From contig JAITBO010000212.1 in NCBI GenBank assembly GCA_031283505.1, forward strand, positions 1 through 11,314: DNA of 11,314 nt, in the 5' to 3' direction. Source of the stretch: Treponema sp. (lineage in GTDB: Bacteria; Spirochaetota; Spirochaetia; Treponematales; Breznakiellaceae). Shown one piece after another: positions 6,315 through 11,314 of the stretch. Under the pieces are notes generated by a model. It was not told the DNA's origin. It saw nothing but the letters and a program-made list of their open reading frames with translations, and did not search any database. How positions within the stretch are numbered: position 1 is the stretch's first letter; each line of letters opens with the position of its first letter. The translations under genes and the position numbers were made by a program.

Positions 6315-8933
6315 TTACATCTCAAGTTCCATTTGGCCGTTTTCCAGGGCCTCCCGGTTCCGGCCTTTCTGGGGGAAGAACTCCGTGCGCCAGAGAAGGG
6401 CGGCGGCGATGGACCGCGCTGCCGGTAGCACCTGGGAATCGGTATAGTGGTCGTAATCAAGGCGGGCGTGGGGCAAGGACGCCGGTTCCGGACCGTTTAC
6501 CGTCCAGACGAATTCCACAGTTCCCCGGCGGCCCTTCCAGCCAAGGGCCCGGGCGGCCTTCACTTGGGGCGGCGTGGAAGAGGTGTAGGTTTCCGGGGGC
6601 CGGGAAAGCCGTTTCCGGTAGACTAGTTCTCCATCCAGCTTTCCCGAACGGAGTTCCTTTAGAATGCCGGAAACCTTTTGCCGCAGGGCCTCCTCATCGG
6701 TATCGGAAAATACCAGTTCCAAAAGTTCCAGTTGGACCCGTCGGGCCAGGGGCGTAACGTCGCTCCGTACCGCCTCCATGCCTTTCACCTCCACTATGGC
6801 CTTCCCGTCTTCCCCCAGGAGAAGGCCGCTATAACCCTTGGCCCGGCCCCTGGCGGCCTTCCCATTCTCGTGAAAGGCACGCAGGGGCGGTATCAGGAAA
6901 CGGCGATAGGCTTTTTCGAACCTCATCTCCAGGAAGGACTCAAGACGGTATTCTTCAAAAATCCGTTCCGTCAAAAAACGGTTCAGTTCCCCGGCCAGGC
7001 TCCCGCAGAGGGAAGCGAAATCGCCATACCCCGCGCCGTCCGGAAGACCGGTCTCCACAAAGAGAGAGTCCGTATCCCCGTAGAGTACCCGGCAGCCCTG
7101 GCCGGCGAACCAGTCCCTGGAGATGAGAAGCCACTTCCGGGCAAAGGAGGTGATGGCCCCGGCCAATTCGGTGCGGGCATAACGGCAGGCCCCGGTTCCC
7201 AGAACGCCATAAAAGCTGTTCATGAGGATCTTGTACACATGGGCGGCGGTATCGTCCTCGGCGTCCAGGGCCTTCCGCCTCGCGGTGAAATACCCGGCGA
7301 TCAAGGCGGGCAGGATCCCCGGTGTCCGGGAGAAAATCGCCCCATTGGGTGCGGTAACGACCTCCCGGAAGGAGTCCGCAGAAACGCGGGCATGGGAAAG
7401 GGGGTCCACGTTGAAGGTACGTATGATGGTGGGGTAAAGGCTGCGGAAATCGAAAACCGCCACGTTACGGAAAAAGCCCGGCAGAGGATCCAGCACGGTC
7501 CCTCCGGCGGCGCCGGAAACCTCCCGGTTCCGGAAAAGGTCAGGGGCTATCCCTTTTTTACGGAGTTCCATACCGTAGATACGCTCGAAACTGACCACGC
7601 TGGTCCACGCCTTATCCAGGAAAACCCCGGTCAGGGCAGCCCGCTCCATGGTCAGCCTGAAAAGACCGGTCCTTTGCAGTATCCGCAGCACAAGCTCCGC
7701 ATCCCGGTAACAATAGTTTCCAAAGACTACGGGGTCCTCCGCATAAAGCCGGTCAAGCTCCGCAATCTTGTCTGTCCCGGCGGAACTTACAAGTTTCCCC
7801 TCCCCCAACACTCTTTGGGAAACCGCTTCCAGGCTGAAATCGGAGGACCAGCCTCCGTCCCCTCTGCGGGGACCGGAACGGACTATACGCAGGGCGTCGA
7901 TCACCTGCCGTCCCGGAACCAAGGCCGCCGCCGACTGCCGGAACCCTCCCCGGTAAAAAGCGCCCGCATCTTCTCCGGAGACCACGGCGGGACCGCCGCT
8001 TCCGGGGAAGAACTTGGCCTCATCAGAGGACCGGCTCAGGGTAAAGGGCATCCCCAGGTTTTCGCACCGCTTTGCCAATATGGGAAAATCGAAGTCAAGG
8101 AAATTCCAGCCCGTGAGTACGTCAGGGTCTGCGGCCCGGAGGTCCTCAAAAAAGGCCGCCAGCATGGACCGTTCATCGGGATGAAAGACGACCCGTCCCT
8201 CCGGTAGAAGCGCCTGTTTTTCGGGGAGGACCACCCGCACACAGGAAAGGCTTACCTTGGGACCGCCGCCCGGAGGGGTGTATGTTCCGGCCAGGCCGTC
8301 TCCCGCCGAGCCGCCGTCACCGGGGCTGCTCTCATTCCCGGCCAATATGACCGCATCGGTGTAGACCACGCCTATCGCCCGGATGACCCCTGAGCGGGTG
8401 TCGGTTTCAATGTCGATGGACGCAACGCGCAGGGGGACGGGACCCGTCCGAGGCTCCGGTCCGGCAGGGTCAGGGGGCTGTATCTCCGGATCGGAGAATA
8501 CCAGATCCACATAGCGTCCTGGCCGGGAAGGACCCCGGATTTCCAGGGGTCCGCGGATTTCCCGTTCGGTAAGAAAAGCGCCGGGGGGCTTCAGGTCCCC
8601 GTCCGGGCTGGAGACGCCGGCCGCTTCCAGGGCCTCCAGGGCGGCGGAACGATCCCGGTACCGGGAAAAACGGAGGAGCGCCAGGGCCCCGGTCCCGGAA
8701 AAGGGTTCCAGGCACGGGGGCTCAACCCTATAGGGGAGACCGGCGGGCAGGACGGCGCACCGGGGCAGGGCTTCCCGGGGGATGTGGAAGGAAGGCCGCC
8801 ACCGGGATTCCATGGCGGCGAAGGATCGTCCGTCAGCTAGGCGGCCCGTAAGGTAGAGCCGGTCCCGGCGCAGGTCGGCATAGGCATGAACCAGAAAGCC
8901 GGACAGAAAGGGAAGGCCGCCGCTTTCCGTCAT
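6315..8933 (-). CDS. polB: Family B DNA polymerase (Pol II-like) with 3'-5' exonuclease
   Basis: An 872-residue DNA polymerase, a little longer than E. coli Pol II (783). All signature motifs are present in order. Exonuclease: Exo I SIDIETD (Asp174, Glu176), Exo II GWNFLDFDFP (Asn277, Asp282), Exo III YCYRD (Tyr407, Asp411). Polymerase: motif A DFRSLYPTI (Asp495), motif B KILMNSFYG (Lys568, Tyr575, Gly576), motif C YGDTDS (Asp620, Asp622) and the DNA-contacting KGMEAVR (717-723). Both active sites therefore look functional. Bacterial family B polymerases usually act in lesion bypass or replication restart rather than bulk replication. The start ATG 8933 is followed by GFLVHAYAD, a typical beginning; the ribosome site is weak (AAGGG, about 11 nt upstream). 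It lies downstream of clc on the same strand after 211 bp and may be co-transcribed. GC content looks clearly higher than in the sugar cluster. No LexA box was recognised upstream. Confidence 0.93.
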   Translation of the reverse strand: MTESGGLPFLSGFLVHAYADLRRDRLYLTGRLADGRSFAAMESRWRPSFHIPREALPRCAVLPAGLPYRVEPPCLEPFSGTGALALLRFSRYRDRSAALEALEAAGVSSPDGDLKPPGAFLTEREIRGPLEIRGPSRPGRYVDLVFSDPEIQPPDPAGPEPRTGPVPLRVASIDIETDTRSGVIRAIGVVYTDAVILAGNESSPGDGGSAGDGLAGTYTPPGGGPKVSLSCVRVVLPEKQALLPEGRVVFHPDERSMLAAFFEDLRAADPDVLTGWNFLDFDFPILAKRCENLGMPFTLSRSSDEAKFFPGSGGPAVVSGEDAGAFYRGGFRQSAAALVPGRQVIDALRIVRSGPRRGDGGWSSDFSLEAVSQRVLGEGKLVSSAGTDKIAELDRLYAEDPVVFGNYCYRDAELVLRILQRTGLFRLTMERAALTGVFLDKAWTSVVSFERIYGMELRKKGIAPDLFRNREVSGAAGGTVLDPLPGFFRNVAVFDFRSLYPTIIRTFNVDPLSHARVSADSFREVVTAPNGAIFSRTPGILPALIAGYFTARRKALDAEDDTAAHVYKILMNSFYGVLGTGACRYARTELAGAITSFARKWLLISRDWFAGQGCRVLYGDTDSLFVETGLPDGAGYGDFASLCGSLAGELNRFLTERIFEEYRLESFLEMRFEKAYRRFLIPPLRAFHENGKAARGRAKGYSGLLLGEDGKAIVEVKGMEAVRSDVTPLARRVQLELLELVFSDTDEEALRQKVSGILKELRSGKLDGELVYRKRLSRPPETYTSSTPPQVKAARALGWKGRRGTVEFVWTVNGPEPASLPHARLDYDHYTDSQVLPAARSIAAALLWRTEFFPQKGRNREALENGQMELEM

Positions 8934-9030
8934 ACGGCGATTTTCCCTTTAGCTGAGGAACTTCGTGCGGAGAGCCGCGTAAAACGCGCCGCACAAGCCA
9001 ACGCGCAAGGGATAGGAGGGGTGCGAAGCA

Positions 9031-9083
9031 GTCGCCGCTTTTGCGGCGACCGGAGCGATAGCGGAGCCCCGGATAGCCCGGTC
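9031..9083 (-). repeat. GC-rich structured spacer between clc and polB
   Basis: A perfect hairpin GTCGCCGC (9031-9038) with GCGGCGAC (9043-9050) and a 4-nt loop is followed by a second inverted repeat, GACCGG (9048-9053) with CCGGTC (9078-9083). On the transcribed minus strand neither is followed by a T-tract, so they are not standard terminators. They look like an intergenic palindromic repeat that could stabilise or process a clc-polB transcript. The whole 211-bp gap contains no convincing gene. Confidence 0.5.
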
Positions 9084-9116
9084 GGGCCCGCAGGGACCGA
9101 TGCGCCCAAAATCTTC

Positions 9117-9146
9117 GATTGCTTGTCACTCGATTGCCTGTCACTC
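9117..9146 (-). repeat. 15-bp tandem duplication overlapping the clc stop codon
   Basis: Two adjacent 15-bp units, GATTGCTTGTCACTC (9117-9131) and GATTGCCTGTCACTC (9132-9146), differ at one position. The second unit covers part of the clc stop codon (9145-9147). It looks like a recent slippage-type duplication. Because it starts at the stop codon, loss or gain of a unit would leave the protein end unchanged. Confidence 0.7.
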
Positions 9147-10503
9147 ACCTTGCCTGAACTCTGGGAATCGGAGATTCCTGTTTCCCCCCGGAACGGAGGA
9201 GCCGTTCCAGCAATACCGCATAGACCGGACGGGAACCTATCAGTTCCGACGCGATAAAAGAGGAGAAGCTCACCAGTACCAGGCCGCCAAGGTGGTTGAA
9301 GTTGCCGCTCATTTCCAGGATGAGGACCACGGCGGTAACCGGGGCCTTGACTGCGCCGGTGAAGAAGGCGGCCATACCCAGGATAACGTAGTTGAGGCTC
9401 TGGCTTTCCACGGCGAGGCCGGTCATGACGAGGAGTTTCCCCAGGCCGCAGCCGGTGAGGGCGCCGCAGGCTAACAGGGGGAGGAAAATGCCGCCGGATG
9501 TCCCCGATCCGTAACACAGGGCGGTGAAAAGGATCTTTCCCGCCAATAAAAGGCCGATGAGGCCGAGGCTCCATTCCGCCGCCGGCAGGTCCGCCGACAG
9601 GGATTCTATCAGTGTGTGGCCGCCGCCTGTTACGTCGAACAGGAACAATCCCAGGGGGACGGAGGCCAGGAGGGGTATGATCGGACGGATCGTCTGGGGG
9701 ATGCGGAGGCGGTCATAGAGGTTCAGGGAACCGTAGAGGCTCCGTTTGAAGAGGTCTCCCAAAAGGGCGCAGATAATTCCCAGAAGGATGATTGAGGGCA
9801 GATGTTCCAGAGGCAGCACTTCTATATGACGGAAATCGAAGACCGGCCCCTGACCGAAAAAATACCCGGCTACGGCGTCCGCAGCCATGGAAGCGCCCAT
9901 GGTACAGGCAAGGAAGATGGGGGTAAATGAGGGCTGCAATTCCTCAAGCACAAAAAGCACTCCCGCAAGGGGAGCGTTGAAGGCTGCGGCCACTCCGGCG
10001 GCGGAGGCGGCGGCAACAAGGTATTTCTGCTCCCGGTGGCTGCGCCTGAAAACGGAGAGTACCCCCTGGCCTATATAGGCGCCGATCTGAATGGAAGGGC
10101 CTTCCCTGCCCAGGGAAAGTCCCGCGCCCAGGCCCAGTACCCCTGTGACGAACTTGAGCGGCAGGTCCGGCAGCCATTGCAGGGGCATGAGCCGGAGCAG
10201 CGCCCCTTTCACCTGAGGTATACCGCTCCCCTTGATCATGGGCCGCATTTTGGCGGCCCAGCCCAAAAACAAACCTGTGAGTACCAGCACCGCAATCCAG
10301 ATCAGGGTCCAGTACCAGGGGAGATGGGACAGGGCCTCGTAAAGTCCGCGCCGCAGGGTATCCGCCTTTGACAAAAAAAAGCGAAACAACACTATCACAA
10401 GGCCGGCAGCGATCCCGATGACTATGCTTTCCAGCGCCACCGACAAACGGGAATGGTACCAATAACGGGTCAACAAATGCAATTTATGCTGATTTATCGC
10501 CAT
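9145..10503 (-). CDS. ClC-family chloride/proton antiporter
   Basis: A 452-residue integral membrane protein of the ClC family (ClC-ec1 of E. coli is 473). Chloride-binding and gating motifs are all present: GSGIP (residues 92-96), GREGP (132-136, gating Glu134), GGIFLP (337-342) and the central Tyr428 in SRPVYAVLL. Glu188 in VLEELQPSF matches the intracellular proton glutamate of ClC-ec1, which points to a Cl-/H+ exchanger rather than a passive channel. Hydrophobic helices span the protein, starting about residue 24. There is no C-terminal CBS domain or RCK-like tail. In bacteria such antiporters support acid resistance and chloride homeostasis. ATG 10503 is the only sensible start before the first helix; no ribosome site precedes it, and an extended -10 box lies 6 nt upstream. 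It is followed by polB in the same direction. Confidence 0.93.
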   Translation of the reverse strand: MAINQHKLHLLTRYWYHSRLSVALESIVIGIAAGLVIVLFRFFLSKADTLRRGLYEALSHLPWYWTLIWIAVLVLTGLFLGWAAKMRPMIKGSGIPQVKGALLRLMPLQWLPDLPLKFVTGVLGLGAGLSLGREGPSIQIGAYIGQGVLSVFRRSHREQKYLVAAASAAGVAAAFNAPLAGVLFVLEELQPSFTPIFLACTMGASMAADAVAGYFFGQGPVFDFRHIEVLPLEHLPSIILLGIICALLGDLFKRSLYGSLNLYDRLRIPQTIRPIIPLLASVPLGLFLFDVTGGGHTLIESLSADLPAAEWSLGLIGLLLAGKILFTALCYGSGTSGGIFLPLLACGALTGCGLGKLLVMTGLAVESQSLNYVILGMAAFFTGAVKAPVTAVVLILEMSGNFNHLGGLVLVSFSSFIASELIGSRPVYAVLLERLLRSGGKQESPIPRVQAR

Positions 10504-10509
10504 ATTTCG

Positions 10510-10518
10510 ATTCTAACA
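10510..10518 (-). promoter_or_regulatory. Extended -10 promoter at the clc start (possible leaderless mRNA)
   Basis: On the minus strand TGT-TAGAAT (10518-10510) forms an extended -10 element with 5 of 6 matches to TATAAT. It ends 6 nt before the clc ATG, so transcription would begin at or next to the A of the start codon. No -35 box is recognisable, which extended -10 promoters tolerate. It is consistent with the missing ribosome site. Confidence 0.35.
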
Positions 10519-10646
10519 TAAAGGAACGGCAGGCCGCCATACTGCGCCTGTCTCCGGTTCGGTCACTCACTCTGGAGGCCAGGCCGTCCATAGTTGTTTT
10601 ACCCGTTCCTTATTTTACACGAAAGGGTAAAAATCACTTGTTAGAG

Positions 10647-10676
10647 GCTTTCCCAAAACTTCAGTTTTGGGAAAGC
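10647..10676. repeat. Perfect 13-bp hairpin with TTCA loop
   Basis: GCTTTCCCAAAAC (10647-10659) pairs perfectly with GTTTTGGGAAAGC (10664-10676). The apex is the same 13-mer AAAACTTCAGTTT as in the hairpin at 3174-3203. It lies upstream of clc in a gene-free region, with no T-tract directly after it on either strand. Confidence 0.7.
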
Positions 10677-10687
10677 AACCTTGAAAT

Positions 10688-10725
10688 TTGCAGTTTTGTA
10701 AGGCTGAAAGCCTGAAAAACTGCAA
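10688..10725. repeat. Second hairpin of the cluster (nested stems)
   Basis: TTGCAGTTTT (10688-10697) pairs perfectly with AAAACTGCAA (10716-10725). An inner stem AGGC (10701-10704) with GCCT (10710-10713) closes a 5-nt loop. It begins 11 nt after the preceding hairpin and abuts the next one directly. Confidence 0.65.
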
Positions 10726-10783
10726 GAGCCTGTCCCAAAACCGTGTGTGTTAGCGTACTGTCAATTAGTTTTGGGACAGGCTC
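10726..10783. repeat. 16-bp perfect inverted repeat, MITE-like
   Basis: GAGCCTGTCCCAAAAC (10726-10741) and GTTTTGGGACAGGCTC (10768-10783) are perfect inverted repeats around a 26-nt centre. The GAG(C/G)CTGTC…CAAAA form resembles terminal inverted repeats of several DDE insertion sequences, so this could be a minimal non-autonomous element. A run of eight T residues (10794-10801) lies 10 nt further on, so a weak rightward terminator is the alternative. No flanking target duplication is evident. The stretch 10784-10952 to its right holds no feature that I can support. Confidence 0.6.
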
Positions 10784-10952
10784 GTTAATCACATTTTTTT
10801 TGTACGAAGGCTGCCTTGACTATGCCGATGATTGGTAGTGGTATTTATAATGTCCGACAGGATACTGCCATGAAGAGGCGGCGTTGCAGCCTCCTCCGCC
10901 ACAACCCGGTCCCATTCTGGAATAGCTATCTAAGGAATTAGAAAAATTACTT

Positions 10953-11024
10953 TAGCCCCTAGGGGAATTGAACCCCTCTTTTAAGATTGAGAATCTCATG
11001 TCCTAACCGATAGACGAAGGGGCC
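10953..11024 (-). tRNA. tRNA-Glu (anticodon CUC)
   Basis: On the minus strand 72 nt fold as a full cloverleaf: acceptor GGCCCCT (11024-11018) with AGGGGCT, with one G-U pair at the end; a 3-bp D stem GTC/GAC with GG in its loop; anticodon stem TGAGA/TCTTA around loop TTCTCAA (anticodon CTC, reads GAG); a 4-nt variable loop; T arm AGGGG/CCCCT with loop TTCAATT. The discriminator is A at 10953 and CCA is not encoded. The sequence around CCCCTTCGTCTA strongly resembles bacterial tRNA-Glu. It stands alone, with a short T-run downstream. No promoter was recognised with confidence. Confidence 0.92.
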
Positions 11025-11186
11025 GGTTATAAAGAACCTGTCGGGCTTTACATAAAAACAACCGAAAAGTGATCGGCTTTGTATGAAAAACCCCGCAAAA
11101 TGCTCTCTGCTTCTCCGGGCTGATCAACCTTGGGATGATACTTTATTACCCTGTCGCTAGAGATATTACAATAGTTAAGATTATAT
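11025..11186. other. Intergenic, no gene seen
   Basis: No supported gene. It contains two similar short direct sequences (GGCTTTACATAAAAAC at 11044-11059 and GGCTTTGTATGAAAAAC from 11075), which may be a diverged repeat in the region upstream of the tRNA gene. Confidence 0.4.
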
Positions 11187-11314
11187 TGCAAGAGGGCGAA
11201 TTGCGCCACGTTAAATCTAACCATAGGGGAACGTTTGCGCCATGTAAAAATCTAACCAAAAGAGCGTAAATCTTTGACTAACAAGGAATTAGGTAAGGAG
11301 CTAATTCAAGACAG
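11187..11314 (+). mobile_element. Probable end of an IS21-family element at the window edge
   Basis: Two imperfect direct repeats of 23-24 bp occur 34 bp apart, at 11201-11223 and 11235-11258. Both run TTGCGCCA-(C/T)GT-(T/A)AA…TCTAACCA. Closely spaced repeats combining TTGCGCCA with a TAACCA or TTACCA block are typical of IS21-family ends, where transposase binds several copies. The element could begin at a TG near 11187. A frame opening at TTG 11274 (MTNKELGKELIQD) runs off the right edge and might be the start of an istA-type transposase, but 13 residues cannot be assigned and the ribosome site is poor. The element identity is from remembered resemblance. Confidence 0.4.

Noticed and set aside
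6678..8207. Plus-strand open frame of 509 codons opposite polB
   Set aside because: It lies wholly antisense to a polymerase whose catalytic motifs are all intact. The predicted protein has no recognisable domain and is rich in Gly, Pro and Gln; long antisense frames are expected in GC-rich genes.
10647..10783. CRISPR array
   Set aside because: The repeats are palindromes of different sequence and spacing, not regularly spaced direct repeats with unique spacers; no array exists elsewhere in the window.
10816..10851. TTGACT and TATAAT as a promoter right of the hairpin cluster
   Set aside because: The spacing is 24 bp, well outside the usual 16-19 bp, and no gene follows on the plus strand.
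11295..11300. AAGGAG as a ribosome site for a gene at the right edge
   Set aside because: No start codon follows within the remaining 14 bases, so the assignment cannot be made.

Overview
The window looks like a chromosome segment of a host-associated spirochaete, most likely from the termite-gut Treponema clade. This is inferred from three things: the style of the solute-binding protein signal peptide (…VFA then GGQ), the strong AGGAGG ribosome sites, and the mix of sugar-uptake genes with many short palindromic and insertion-sequence remnants. I cannot confirm the species without a search.

Layout. Positions 1-401 hold the N-terminal part of a transposase on the minus strand, cut by the window edge. 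An AT-rich spacer with two small palindromes follows. A good sigma-70 promoter at 671-699 faces right and is followed by a leader of about 500 nt. The leader carries a short candidate ORF and ends in two tandem hairpins directly before the first gene. A plus-strand cluster then encodes a Gfo/Idh/MocA NAD(P)-dependent oxidoreductase (1203-2342), two different xylose-isomerase-like TIM-barrel proteins (2389-3120 and 3236-4090) and a family 5 extracellular solute-binding protein (4215-6032). The last gene is interrupted by an in-frame TAG at codon 150. An intrinsic terminator at 6046-6074 closes the cluster. The cluster reads as uptake plus oxidation and isomerisation (or lyase chemistry) of a sugar, polyol or glycoside. 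No permease or ATPase gene lies in the window, and the substrate cannot be fixed from sequence alone.

Between the converging gene groups (about 6075-6314) is a non-coding segment rich in hairpins. It looks like an internally deleted IS200/IS605-type element, possibly keeping the 3' RNA part of a TnpB transposon.

On the minus strand are a family B DNA polymerase (6315-8933), with all exonuclease and polymerase motifs intact, and upstream of it a ClC chloride/proton antiporter (9145-10503). They are separated by a GC-rich structured spacer, with a 15-bp tandem duplication over the clc stop codon. To the right lie three consecutive hairpins (10647-10783), a tRNA-Glu(CUC) gene on the minus strand (10953-11024) and, at the right edge, paired direct repeats that look like the end of an IS21-family element.

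Overall this is ordinary metabolic and housekeeping coding sequence embedded in repeat-rich intergenic DNA. The best candidates for a second look are the IS200/IS605-like remnant, the nonsense-interrupted binding protein, the long structured leader and the recurrent hairpin family.
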